Origin: Lysinibacillus halotolerans
GTDB lineage: Bacteria > Bacillota > Bacilli > Bacillales_A > Planococcaceae
Direction: 5' to 3'
NCBI RefSeq assembly: GCF_003711845.1
Contig: NZ_RHLQ01000007.1
Location: 1 to 64,000, forward strand
DNA length: 64,000 bases
Under the pieces are notes generated by a model that searched no databases, was not told the origin of the DNA, and saw only the letters and a list, made by a program, of their open reading frames with translations. Below are positions 1 to 9,553 of this stretch, in pieces (position 1 is the stretch's first letter; each line of letters begins with the position of its first letter). The translations under genes were made by a program, and so were the position numbers.

Positions 1-461
1 TCCAAACAAACGTAAATTTATTCGCATTTGCTTCAATTTTTGTACCATCGATAAAAATCGCTTCTTGATCAATAAGCTTTTCTTCAATCAATTGGCAACG
101 GAATTGAACGAAACATTGACGGATTAAATCTTTCACTTCTGGTTGAATACGGAATCGGTTGATTGTACGGTAGCTTGGTTCATATCCTTGGGCTAGCCAC
201 ATCATTCGGATACTGTCTTTTAATAGGGCTTCAATTTTCCGTCCTGAGAAGATAGATTGTGTATAGGCACATAAGATAATTTTAAGCATCATACGTGGAT
301 GATAGGCAGGACACCCCTCATTTCGTAGAAATGGTTCGAACGCTTCATGAGGGATACTTTCAACTAGATGATGGATATGGAAAGCAATATCATTATTTTG
401 TAATTTTACTTCTAAATCTAAAGGCAAAACGAGTTGATTCATGTTATAATCTTTAAACATA
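1..461 (-). CDS. IS1182-family transposase, N-terminal part
   Basis: An open frame starts at the ATG on the minus strand at 459-461 and runs without a stop off the left edge (about 153 codons visible). The start reads MFKDYNMNQLVLPLDLEVKL, followed by stretches such as HPRMMLKIILCAYTQ and EGCPAYHP, then DGTKIEANANKFTFVW, where the Asp of IDGTKIEAN is the usual first acidic residue of the DDE transposase core. This is the standard N-terminal layout of IS1182/IS1272 transposases. An SD-like aaggatcc precedes the start. No frameshift or stop is seen in the visible part, so the copy may be intact; the catalytic C-terminal half is outside the window. Confidence 0.85.
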
Positions 462-541
462 AGGATCCTTCTTTCTGTATAATTTTGTAGTGGTGACTTA
501 ATTTTATCAGAAGTGGTCCTTATTTTTTATTTAAAATAATC

Positions 542-584
542 AAAGCCGGTGAAATTTTACTTATCGTAAAATTTCACCGGCTTT
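542..584. repeat. Perfect 19-bp inverted repeat (IS subterminal hairpin)
   Basis: Arms 542-560 and 566-584 are exact reverse complements separated by a 5-nt loop. The structure lies between the transposase start and the IS end. It may serve transposition (subterminal hairpin) and may also stop transcripts leaving the penicillin-binding protein gene, although only a short T run follows on either strand. Confidence 0.75.
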
Positions 585-628
585 TCATTTCAGAGGTGGG
601 TTTTGTCCCAGCCTCTTTATTTATGAAT

Positions 629-3613
629 CTATTGATTGGTATCGGTAGAACCACTGTTGACTCCAGCTGCAGGTTTATCTGTACCAGAACCTGTTTCTTT
701 ATCAGGATTTTTTCCGGTATCCGTATTGGAATCTTTATCGTTTGTTTTGCCATCCGTATCTTTATCAGTTCCTGCGTTAGCATCATTATTTTGATTATCT
801 TTGTTAGCATCTTTGTCTGCATCTTTATTTTCTTCTTTAGTCGGTTCTTTAGGTTCGACTTCTTTTGTAGCTATCGTATTAGATTGGGAAGACTCTTTAC
901 CTGTTATATCGACAGCTACTACCATGTAAGAGCGATCTTTTGCCACTGTGAATTTCAGACTTTGACCGTCTTTTAATGTAGCAACTAATGAACGTTTGCC
1001 ATCAGTAATTTCATACACTCTGTAACCGACGACATCATTCGAAGACGATTTTGACCAAGTCATTGTTGCCCCTTTTAATGATGCTTTGACACCATTAGGT
1101 GCCTTGTCATCGGCATTAAATTTAGCTGAAGAAACGACTTTACTATTTTCACTCTTTGGCCATAGTTTAGAAGGATCTCCTCCTAATCTACCGAGCATTT
1201 TATCTGCAAAATCAGGGTTTATACCGGCCCCTCCTTTAATAACAAATTCACTAGGAGTAGATTCTAGAGCGCGATATGCTTTTCCATTAATCATAACCGA
1301 TGATGCCGAAATTAAACTATCATCAGTACGACTTGGAACAAAGGCATTTCGATTAAATAAATCGGATCGAACAAGACCAGCTTGAGAACACGCCTTCGAT
1401 GGAGCATCCCCGGAAATTCCACAGAAGGAAGCGGAAATTACATTTTTCGGTCGTGCAAATTGTTTATCCGTATCCACTAATTCAGGGTTTGCATCGTATT
1501 GGGAATTCATCAATTTCGCCCAAAGTAAGTTTACTCGTTCACTTGGCTGTCCGTACGTATTATTAAAACGACTAAGGGTTTTCGGTTTGTCATAACCCAT
1601 CCAAACACCTAATGTTACATTCGGATTATAACCGACTAACCATACGTCTTTATACTCTTGTGTCGTACCTGTTTTAGCAGCAAAATCAGCAGAGAATTTT
1701 AAATTACGTCTTGCTTTTGTCGCTGTACCATATTCTAAAGTATCTCTTAACATATCGGTAACGATATAAGATGTCTCAGGCGAGAATACAGGAACAGGTT
1801 CTGCTTTGTGCTCGTAAACGACATTACCATCTAAATCTTCAATTCGCTCAATCATATAGGCATCAATGAATTGACCTCCATTAGCAAAGGTAGCAAAGGC
1901 ATTTGTATTTTCTTCTACTGTTGGTCCTGTATGCATTGCACCGATAGCTAGCGATAAGTTATCACCTTCACCTTCTCTCAAAGTAGAGAAGTCCATTTTT
2001 TCTAAATAGGATGTAGGTTGTCTATCTCTAATTGAATCATATAAACGTATAGCAGCTAAGTTTTGTGATTTTGCTAAAGCTTCTCGGGCAGGAATAATAC
2101 CCATTTCTTGCGTTGCAGAATAGTTGGAAGGTGACCAGCCTCTATAAGAAAACTTCACGTCTACTACAGGACTTCCTGCACCAATTACTCCATATTCAAC
2201 GGCAGGTGCATAAACTAATAATGGTTTCATCGTCGAACCGTTTTGGCGTTGTGCTTGTGTTGCGTGGTTCAATTGTTCAAGTTTGAAATCCCGACCACCG
2301 ACAAAACTTAAAATTCTTCCTGTGCCATTTTCAATCATCATTCCACCAAGTTGAACAGGTTCTTCTACCACTTCTTCTTTGCCTGTTTCTTCATTTACCT
2401 TTGTGGAAGTATACGTATAACCGTAGCTTTTGAAGTTTTTAGCAGCTTCCTGCATCGCGTCATACATTTCTTTATTGATAGTAGAGTAAATTTTATAACC
2501 ACCAGAACGTAAATCCCGATCGGCTAAAATCATATATTTTTCCTTTAAGTTTTCTTCTTCCTCTAAACGTTGTGGATCAATGCCATCTTTTTCTGCAAGC
2601 TTTTCAGCTAAAATTTTCTTTGCTCGATCTTCCAGTTCATAAGTAAGGTATGGATATTTATCAATTGCTTCTGGTTCCGGTTTACGGAAATCTTTTGTAA
2701 TATCGTAATTCACCGCTTGTTCATATGCAGTTTGATCTATGTAGCCAGCTGTAAGCATTCGATTTAAAACAGTTTTCATTCGGTCAATTCCCGGTTTTAA
2801 ACCTTCAGCATCCTTTAGTTCACCTGTATTGGTGAAAGGTGTATGGGCAAAGGGTGCTTGTGGAATTCCAGCAATATAGGCAGCTTGTGGTAATGTTAAA
2901 TCAGCTGCGGAGACACCGAAAATACCTTGGGCAGCAGTTTCGACACCGGCAATGTTAACTCCTGAAGCATTACGACCGTAAGGAATAATATTTAAATAAG
3001 CTTCTAATATTTCTTCCTTCGACATAAATTTTTCCAATCTTAACGCAAGTAAAATTTCTCTAGCTTTTCGTTCGTAGGAAACTTCATTCGTTAAAATTTG
3101 GTTTTTAATTAATTGTTGTGTTAAAGTGGACCCTCCTGTTTGGGTAGAGGAGTTCGTAAAGTCTTGGAATACTCCACGAAGGACGGCTTTAGGGACAATT
3201 CCATCGTGCTCCCGGAAATATTCATCTTCTGTCGCAAGTACTGCATTAATCAAAGTAGGAGATACTTTATTAATAGAAGTTTCTCTTCGTTCGATATCAG
3301 TACGAATTTTCCCTATGTAAACTTCATTTGCAAAATACATTTCACTCGTTTCTTCATAGCTATAAATCTGTTCCCTCATTTCTTCTTTAGAAAGGAGTGG
3401 ATCGTCTTTTACGAGGGATGCAAAATAGCCAAGTCCTATACCGCCAACGAATACGATCGCAGTAGTTAGGAAGATTAAAAATATGAGAGCTAAGTTCCAT
3501 ATCACACTACCAGTAATTCTTAATCGACTCATTTTTTTGGATGAAGCCAAGGTATCTATTTTTTCATTGATATGTTTCAATTTATTTTTTAAATGACTTA
3601 ACCATTCTTTCAC
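629..3613 (-). CDS. ponA: Class A penicillin-binding protein 1A (bifunctional peptidoglycan synthase)
   Basis: Polymerises lipid II into glycan strands and cross-links peptides at the outer face of the membrane. One N-terminal membrane segment (about residues 36-64) follows a short basic cytoplasmic tail. The GT51 domain shows ATEDEYFREHDG (catalytic Glu near 129) and GGSTLTQQLIKN. The transpeptidase has the STMK serine near residue 460, SQN near 512 and KTGTT near 646. A fibronectin-III-like domain (about 835-910) and a low-complexity Asp/Asn/Lys/Thr tail of about 65 residues end the protein. The GTG at 3613 is preferred over an upstream ATG at 3661: SD aaggggg lies 8-10 bp before it and the -10 box falls inside the longer frame. 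The protein is then 994 residues. The symbol is by family analogy. Confidence 0.9.
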   Translation of the reverse strand: MKEWLSHLKNKLKHINEKIDTLASSKKMSRLRITGSVIWNLALIFLIFLTTAIVFVGGIGLGYFASLVKDDPLLSKEEMREQIYSYEETSEMYFANEVYIGKIRTDIERRETSINKVSPTLINAVLATEDEYFREHDGIVPKAVLRGVFQDFTNSSTQTGGSTLTQQLIKNQILTNEVSYERKAREILLALRLEKFMSKEEILEAYLNIIPYGRNASGVNIAGVETAAQGIFGVSAADLTLPQAAYIAGIPQAPFAHTPFTNTGELKDAEGLKPGIDRMKTVLNRMLTAGYIDQTAYEQAVNYDITKDFRKPEPEAIDKYPYLTYELEDRAKKILAEKLAEKDGIDPQRLEEEENLKEKYMILADRDLRSGGYKIYSTINKEMYDAMQEAAKNFKSYGYTYTSTKVNEETGKEEVVEEPVQLGGMMIENGTGRILSFVGGRDFKLEQLNHATQAQRQNGSTMKPLLVYAPAVEYGVIGAGSPVVDVKFSYRGWSPSNYSATQEMGIIPAREALAKSQNLAAIRLYDSIRDRQPTSYLEKMDFSTLREGEGDNLSLAIGAMHTGPTVEENTNAFATFANGGQFIDAYMIERIEDLDGNVVYEHKAEPVPVFSPETSYIVTDMLRDTLEYGTATKARRNLKFSADFAAKTGTTQEYKDVWLVGYNPNVTLGVWMGYDKPKTLSRFNNTYGQPSERVNLLWAKLMNSQYDANPELVDTDKQFARPKNVISASFCGISGDAPSKACSQAGLVRSDLFNRNAFVPSRTDDSLISASSVMINGKAYRALESTPSEFVIKGGAGINPDFADKMLGRLGGDPSKLWPKSENSKVVSSAKFNADDKAPNGVKASLKGATMTWSKSSSNDVVGYRVYEITDGKRSLVATLKDGQSLKFTVAKDRSYMVVAVDITGKESSQSNTIATKEVEPKEPTKEENKDADKDANKDNQNNDANAGTDKDTDGKTNDKDSNTDTGKNPDKETGSGTDKPAAGVNSGSTDTNQ

Positions 3614-3640
3614 TTTCTCGACCCCCTTAAAATCCTGTTT

Positions 3641-3668
3641 ATTATAGCATATTTCCCACATGTGTTAA
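3641..3668 (-). promoter_or_regulatory. SigA-type promoter of the ponA-like gene
   Basis: On the minus strand TTAACA (3663-3668), 16 bp, then TATAAT (3641-3646) with an extended TGC just upstream. It sits 28 bp before the GTG start at 3613, which supports that start. Confidence 0.65.
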
Positions 3669-3715
3669 TATATTTATTGACAATCAATTTAGGAAGAGTA
3701 CAATATACTATAATA

Positions 3716-5282
<1,567 letters not shown>

Positions 5283-5284
5283 TA

Positions 5285-5322
5285 AAAAAGGCGATCCAAA
5301 TTTTGTTTGGATTGCCTTTTTT
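5285..5322 (+). terminator. Intrinsic terminator of tyrS
   Basis: The stem aaaggcgatccaaa / tttggattgccttt closes a short loop and is followed by a T run, just after the tyrS stop codon. Confidence 0.85.
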
Positions 5323-5444
5323 CATCTTACAAAGTGTTATCTGCCTTGTAACATATTTACTGATTATTTAAGAAAGTGTGGGGAAATAACCCGTTTTTCT
5401 TCCTATTTAACTAGAGATTTCCGAAAAGAAAGGTTTACTTCTTA

Positions 5445-6059
5445 TTATTTTGTGAGGCGATGAATACTAAATTCAAGATCCTTCTGTAAATGATCAATCA
5501 TTAATTGTTCTGCTAGATGGGCATCATGGGTAGCGATAGCGTTATAGATTGCGGCATGTTCTTCGATTAAATGTGGTCTCTTTTGTTGAACAACAGTTTT
5601 TCGAAGTAAATAAATGATGGATTGCATTCGATCGATAATTTTTACGATCTCTGGGTTGTGGGTTTCCTCTACAATAATTTGATGGAATAAGAAATTGGCT
5701 TCCATTACTTCTTCCATTGTCCCTTTTTGCCCAATTTCAACACATTCTTTTAGTCTTCCTAGCGCATCTTTTGAAATATAATCAGCGCAATAACGAGCGG
5801 CGAAACTTTCTAATAAAATACGTACTTGGAAAATATTGCGAATATCGATCGGTGTTGGACTAAAAATTCGTTTATTTTTTATCAGCCCTTCTTGTTCAAG
5901 TTTTGCAATGGCTGAACGAATTGGTGTTCTGCTTATACTAAGTTCCTCGGCAAGTTTTTCCTCTGTCAGTTTTGTATTCGGCTCAATTTTACCTGTTAAT
6001 ATTTGATCGCGTAAATATTCATATGCGTAAGTATAAGAATGTACATCTTTTTTCTTCAA
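5445..6059 (-). CDS. GntR-family regulator with FCD domain, likely regulator of the sugar-acid operon
   Basis: DNA-binding transcription factor of 204 residues. The N-terminal winged helix (about 10-70) includes EEKLAEELSISRTPIRSAI, the signature GntR recognition helix. The C-terminal all-helical FCD domain (about 80-200) normally binds a small organic acid. It starts at a TTG at 6059 with SD aggag about 10 bp before it. It is divergent from the dehydrogenase/kinase/aldolase/permease operon that starts at 6301. The shared intergenic region holds three phased TGTGTACA repeats, so it is probably the local repressor, relieved by the pathway substrate or an intermediate. The effector is unknown. 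Confidence 0.88.
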   Translation of the reverse strand: MKKKDVHSYTYAYEYLRDQILTGKIEPNTKLTEEKLAEELSISRTPIRSAIAKLEQEGLIKNKRIFSPTPIDIRNIFQVRILLESFAARYCADYISKDALGRLKECVEIGQKGTMEEVMEANFLFHQIIVEETHNPEIVKIIDRMQSIIYLLRKTVVQQKRPHLIEEHAAIYNAIATHDAHLAEQLMIDHLQKDLEFSIHRLTK

Positions 6060-6151
6060 AACAATCGACTCCTGATGTTAAATAATAATCCTAATTATTT
6101 CCTATTGTTATTATAGGTTTTTCTATTACTTTTATAAAGATTATTTTATTT

Positions 6152-6201
6152 TGTGTACATTTAATATAAAAATGTGTACAAAATACAAAATAATGTGTAC
6201 A
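6152..6201. promoter_or_regulatory. Three TGTGTACA repeats spaced exactly 21 bp, likely GntR operators
   Basis: The octamer TGTGTACA occurs at 6152-6159, 6173-6180 and 6194-6201, so the starts are 21 bp apart, about two helical turns, on one face of the DNA. Each contains the palindrome TGTACA flanked by A/T. Sites lie between the divergent GntR gene and the sugar-acid operon. Repeats 2 and 3 overlap a plausible -35 and -10. Confidence 0.7.
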
Positions 6202-6203
6202 AT
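6175..6203 (+). promoter_or_regulatory. Candidate promoter of the sugar-acid operon, embedded in the operators
   Basis: TGTACA (6175-6180), 17 bp, TACAAT (6198-6203). Each hexamer matches the SigA consensus only partly, but the spacing is ideal and each overlaps one operator-like repeat, as expected for repression by occlusion. No transcript evidence is available. Confidence 0.45.
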
Positions 6204-6217
6204 TCTATATGAAAGTA

Positions 6218-6231
6218 TGAAAGCGCTTTTT
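6218..6231 (+). promoter_or_regulatory. Candidate CcpA cre site of the sugar-acid operon
   Basis: TGAAAGCGCTTTTT matches the catabolite-responsive element consensus TGWAANCGNTNWCA at all but the last two fixed positions. It lies just downstream of the candidate promoter and about 70 bp before the first gene, a place where CcpA would block transcription when glucose is present. Confidence 0.6.
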
Positions 6232-6300
6232 TTAAGTGAAACTAAAATATTTTAGAAATATAAATAAGGGAATTTTTCCCTTACATAGATGAAGGAGAGA

Positions 6301-7203
6301 ATGAAGTTGGCTAAAAAGGTTGGATTTGTAGGATTAGGAATTATGGGTAAACCGATGTCCCTTAATTTGTTGAAAGCTAGTTTTGATGTAATGGTATTTG
6401 ATATTAATCAAGACGCAGTAAATGTTCTTGTAGAAGCAGGAGCAACAGCAGGTTCAGTTGCGGAGATGGGTGAAACTTGTGATTGTATTATTACAATGTT
6501 GCCAGCTGCCCCCCATGTGAAATCAACCATTCTTGGTGAAAATGGTATTTTAAAAAATGCTAACAAAGGTTTAGTTATTATAGATATGAGTTCTATTTCT
6601 CCAGTAGATTCAGTGGAAATAGCAAACGAAGCATCAAAATATGGAGTGCATATGATTGATGCCCCTGTAAGTGGTGGTGAGCCGAAAGCAATTGACGGTA
6701 CATTATCTATTATGGCCGGTGGGAAAGAAGATGTCTTTGAATCAATTAAAGATGTTTTACAAGCAGTAGGGAAAGATATTGTTTTAGTTGGAGACAACGG
6801 TAGTGGTGTTACAGCAAAGCTTGCTAATCAAATTATCGTTAACTTAAATATCGCTGCTATGTCTGAAGCGTTAGTATTAGCAGCGAAGGCAGGAATTGAT
6901 ATAGACAAAATGTACCAAGCAATCCGTGGTGGTTTAGCAGGTAGTGCTGTATTAGACGCAAAAGTACCATTAATTTTAGACCGAAACTTTAAACCTGGCG
7001 GCACAATTGCTATTAATATGAAAGATTTAACGAACGTAATGGATACTGCTCATAATATGGACGTTCCACTTCCGTTATCTAGTCATTTACTTGAAATATT
7101 CCACGCTTTAAAAGCTGATGGGAAACTAATGGATGACCATGGCGGCATCGTTCAATACTATGAAAAATTGGCCAATGTTGAAGTAAAGAGAGTGGAAAAG
7201 TAA
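6301..7203 (+). CDS. NAD(P)-dependent beta-hydroxyacid dehydrogenase (L-threonate dehydrogenase/tartronate semialdehyde reductase type)
   Basis: 300-residue member of the 3-hydroxyisobutyrate dehydrogenase family. The Rossmann motif GLGIMGKPM lies at about 11-19, the substrate-binding DAPVSGGEPKAIDGT at about 118-132, and the conserved Lys in AKLANQI near 172-178. Family members oxidise or reduce small hydroxyacids (2-hydroxy-3-oxopropionate, L-threonate, D-erythronate). The downstream DUF1537 kinase favours a four-carbon acid substrate, as in LtnD/DenD pathways. The ATG at 6301 is chosen over 6289 because SD aaggaga (6291-6297) precedes it; a TTG at 6307 is also possible. The stop overlaps the next start by one base, so translation is probably coupled. 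Confidence 0.85.
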   Translation: MKLAKKVGFVGLGIMGKPMSLNLLKASFDVMVFDINQDAVNVLVEAGATAGSVAEMGETCDCIITMLPAAPHVKSTILGENGILKNANKGLVIIDMSSISPVDSVEIANEASKYGVHMIDAPVSGGEPKAIDGTLSIMAGGKEDVFESIKDVLQAVGKDIVLVGDNGSGVTAKLANQIIVNLNIAAMSEALVLAAKAGIDIDKMYQAIRGGLAGSAVLDAKVPLILDRNFKPGGTIAINMKDLTNVMDTAHNMDVPLPLSSHLLEIFHALKADGKLMDDHGGIVQYYEKLANVEVKRVEK

Positions 7204-8636
7204 TGGCAAATTTAAATACAAAAGAAACATTATCTAATCTTCTACCTCTTCCAAAGGCGGAATTGGTGAATGAATTATTAGAAAAAGAATTAGCACAATT
7301 AAATAAAAAAATTATCGTACTTGACGATGATCCAACAGGTATACAAACTGTTCATCATATTTCCGTTTATACCGACTGGACAAAAGAAAGTATTGAGGCA
7401 GGTTTTGCAGAAGAAAATCCGATGTTCTTTATTTTAACGAATTCTCGCGGTTTTACTGCAGATGAAACTAGAAAAGCTCATAAAGAAATTGCAACGATAG
7501 TAGAGCAAACGGCGAAAAAATTCGATAAAGAATTTATACTTATTAGTCGTGGTGACTCAACGTTACGCGGCCATTATCCACTAGAAACAGAAGTGTTAAA
7601 AGAAACAATTGAAGATTTATCAACTACTCGTTTTGATGGGGAAGTGATCATTCCATTTTTCCAAGAAGGAGGACGCTTTACAATTAACAATGTCCATTAT
7701 GTACAATATGATGATGTGCTTGTACCAGCAGGTGAAACAGAGTTTGCAAAAGATCGTACTTTTGGCTATACGTCATCGAATCTTGCAGAATGGGCAGAAG
7801 AGAAATCAAATGGGAAGTATAAAACAAGCGATGCAACTTATCTCTCTTTAGAAGATATTCGTTCCCTTCAAATTGATCGTTTAGTAGATCAGTTAATGGA
7901 AGTAGAGAACTTCAATAAAGTTGTCGTAAATGCTGTTGATTATATGGACGTTAAGGTGTTTGTTATTGCATTAATAAGAGCAATGCGCGCAGGCAAAATG
8001 TTTATGTTTAGAAGTGCTGCCGCTTTAACGAAGATTATTGGTGGAGTGAGTGATAGACCTTTACTTACACGACAGGAGTTAGTAAAGGATGATTCTACAA
8101 ATGGTGGACTTATTATGGTCGGCTCCCATGTAAAGAAAACGACTGAACAATTGGAAGAACTAAAAAAATGTGATTTTATCCACTTTATTGAATTTGATGT
8201 TCACCTTGTGTTAAATGATGCTGCCTTTAAAGCAGAAGTAGATCGCATTGTCCAATTAACAAATGAATTGATTGCAAAAGGTCAAACGGTGTCTGTTTAT
8301 ACAAGAAGAGAACGTTTAGACCTTGGGGAAAATAAAAAAGAAGAAGAGCTTATACTTTCTGTGAAAATTTCCAATGCAGTAACAAGTATTGTGCAACGTC
8401 TAGAAGTTCGTCCAAGCTATATTATTGCAAAGGGTGGTATTACATCGAGCGATATTGGCACAAACGGACTTGGTGTAAAACATGCAACGGTTGCTGGACA
8501 AGTGAAACCGGGTATCCCTGTTTGGTATACAGGCGATGATTCAAAATTCCCTGGATTACCATATGTCATCTTCCCAGGTAATGTTGGGTCTAAAACAACA
8601 TTGAAAGAAGTAGCAGAACTACTTCAACGAAAATAG
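7203..8636 (+). CDS. Four-carbon acid sugar kinase (DUF1537 / OtnK-DtnK family)
   Basis: 477 residues. The N-terminal domain carries DDDPTG at about 41-46 and SRGDSTLRGHYP, the substrate-binding signature of this kinase family. The C-terminal nucleotide-binding domain has KGGITSSD near 409-416 and GDDSKFPGLPYVIFPGNVG. Characterised members phosphorylate 3-oxo-tetronate or D-threonate at O-4 with ATP (family knowledge). It sits between the dehydrogenase and an aldolase, so it probably phosphorylates the ketoacid made upstream. Whether the substrate is 3-oxo-tetronate cannot be read from the sequence. Confidence 0.88.
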   Translation: MANLNTKETLSNLLPLPKAELVNELLEKELAQLNKKIIVLDDDPTGIQTVHHISVYTDWTKESIEAGFAEENPMFFILTNSRGFTADETRKAHKEIATIVEQTAKKFDKEFILISRGDSTLRGHYPLETEVLKETIEDLSTTRFDGEVIIPFFQEGGRFTINNVHYVQYDDVLVPAGETEFAKDRTFGYTSSNLAEWAEEKSNGKYKTSDATYLSLEDIRSLQIDRLVDQLMEVENFNKVVVNAVDYMDVKVFVIALIRAMRAGKMFMFRSAAALTKIIGGVSDRPLLTRQELVKDDSTNGGLIMVGSHVKKTTEQLEELKKCDFIHFIEFDVHLVLNDAAFKAEVDRIVQLTNELIAKGQTVSVYTRRERLDLGENKKEEELILSVKISNAVTSIVQRLEVRPSYIIAKGGITSSDIGTNGLGVKHATVAGQVKPGIPVWYTGDDSKFPGLPYVIFPGNVGSKTTLKEVAELLQRK

Positions 8637-8651
8637 GGAGGATGAATTGGG

Positions 8652-9494
8652 ATGCTAGTGAATACGAAAGAAATTCTTCTGAAAGCAAAGGAAGAACAAT
8701 ATGCAGTTGCTGCGTTCAATGTGTTTAATTTAGAAACTGTTCAAGCAGCGATTCGCGTAGCAGAGCAACAACAACACCCTGTTATTATTGCTCTTGGTGA
8801 ACGTTATTTTGGAACAGTGGACGTGGAAGGGTTTGCTAGTCTTGTTAGGGAGTTAGCAATGAAGGCTTCCATTCCAGTAGCCCTTCATCTTGATCATGCC
8901 TATGAAAAAGAATCGATTGTACGAGCTATTCGTGCCGGTTTCACCTCTGTCATGTATGACGGTTCAAAATATGAAATTGAAGAAAATACGCGTCGAACAA
9001 AGGAAATCGTTGAGATTGCCCATATGGCTGGTGTAAGTGTGGAAGCTGAAATCGGTTCAGTTGCATTAGGTGCCTTTTCAGATGAAGAAGAGGGTGCGGG
9101 TACATTAACAGATCCGATAGAAGCAAAAAAATTCGTTGAAGAAACGGGTGTTGATTTTTTAGCAGCAGCTATTGGTACAGTTCATGGTATGTATAAAGGT
9201 GAACCAAACATTCGTTTAGATTTATTAGATGAAATACGTAATTTAGTAGATATACCTCTTGTGTTACATGGGGCATCAGGTACACCTGATGAAATTCTAC
9301 GAGAAGCTGTCGTTCGTGGTATTTGTAAAGTTAACGTCAATACGGAAGTTTCCCTTGCTGCTACCCGTCATCTTGCTGAAAGTTTTGCACAAGAAGAGCG
9401 TAAAAATGCCCATTTATCCACAATCATGGCGGATATGCAACAAGCAATGGAAAGTGTAATGACGAAGTTTGTCCGACTTTTCATGAATAAATAA
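8652..9494 (+). CDS. Class II (zinc) ketose-bisphosphate aldolase family protein
   Basis: 280-residue TIM-barrel of the FbaA/GatY/KbaY family. Visible motifs: HLDHA (about 78-82; general acid Asp and first zinc His), GSVEAEIG-type strand as VSVEAEIGSVAL with a zinc-binding Glu, GTVHGMYKG (second His), and VLHGASGTPDE (third His), then NVNTEVSLA for phosphate binding. Its place after a sugar-acid kinase, and the lack of OtnC or OtnI homologues here, suggest that it cleaves or decarboxylates the phosphorylated ketoacid to give a triose phosphate. Standard glycolytic FBP aldolase activity is less likely from context. SD aggaggatg lies about 10 bp upstream. Confidence 0.87.
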   Translation: MLVNTKEILLKAKEEQYAVAAFNVFNLETVQAAIRVAEQQQHPVIIALGERYFGTVDVEGFASLVRELAMKASIPVALHLDHAYEKESIVRAIRAGFTSVMYDGSKYEIEENTRRTKEIVEIAHMAGVSVEAEIGSVALGAFSDEEEGAGTLTDPIEAKKFVEETGVDFLAAAIGTVHGMYKGEPNIRLDLLDEIRNLVDIPLVLHGASGTPDEILREAVVRGICKVNVNTEVSLAATRHLAESFAQEERKNAHLSTIMADMQQAMESVMTKFVRLFMNK

Positions 9495-9501
9495 AATGGT
9501 G

Positions 9502-9525
9502 GAATGCCGTGGAAACACGGCATTC
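9502..9525 (+). repeat. GAAA-tetraloop hairpin between the aldolase and permease genes
   Basis: Perfect 10-bp stem (9502-9511 with 9516-9525) closed by GAAA, a GNRA-type stable tetraloop. No T run follows, so it is more likely an mRNA-processing or 3'-end-stabilising structure that uncouples permease from enzyme levels than a full terminator. Confidence 0.6.
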
Positions 9526-9553
9526 TAATAAAAAGGAAAGAGGTATATCATCA

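Larger units (their letters stand above)
1..619 (-). mobile_element. IS1182-family insertion sequence, 5' end (runs off the left edge)
   Basis: The first ~620 bases read on the minus strand as the start of an insertion sequence: a terminal segment with the sequence gaggctgggacaaaaccc (minus strand, about 600-618), a perfect 19-bp hairpin at 542-584, and the N-terminal part of a transposase. A terminus with this consensus is typical of IS1182/IS1272-type elements of Firmicutes (family knowledge). The outer boundary is placed at about 619 by eye; no second end is in the window, so the target duplication and element length cannot be judged. The element ends about 10 bp past the stop codon of the neighbouring penicillin-binding protein gene. 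Confidence 0.65.

Noticed and set aside
596-976. 126-residue plus-strand open frame rich in Phe, Ile and Cys
   Set aside because: It is the antisense of the Asp/Asn/Lys-rich tail of the penicillin-binding protein; the hydrophobic look is a by-product, and it has no SD.
6239-6300. Possible riboswitch before the sugar-acid operon
   Set aside because: Only short AT-rich sequence with no stable stem; operators and a cre-like site explain control.
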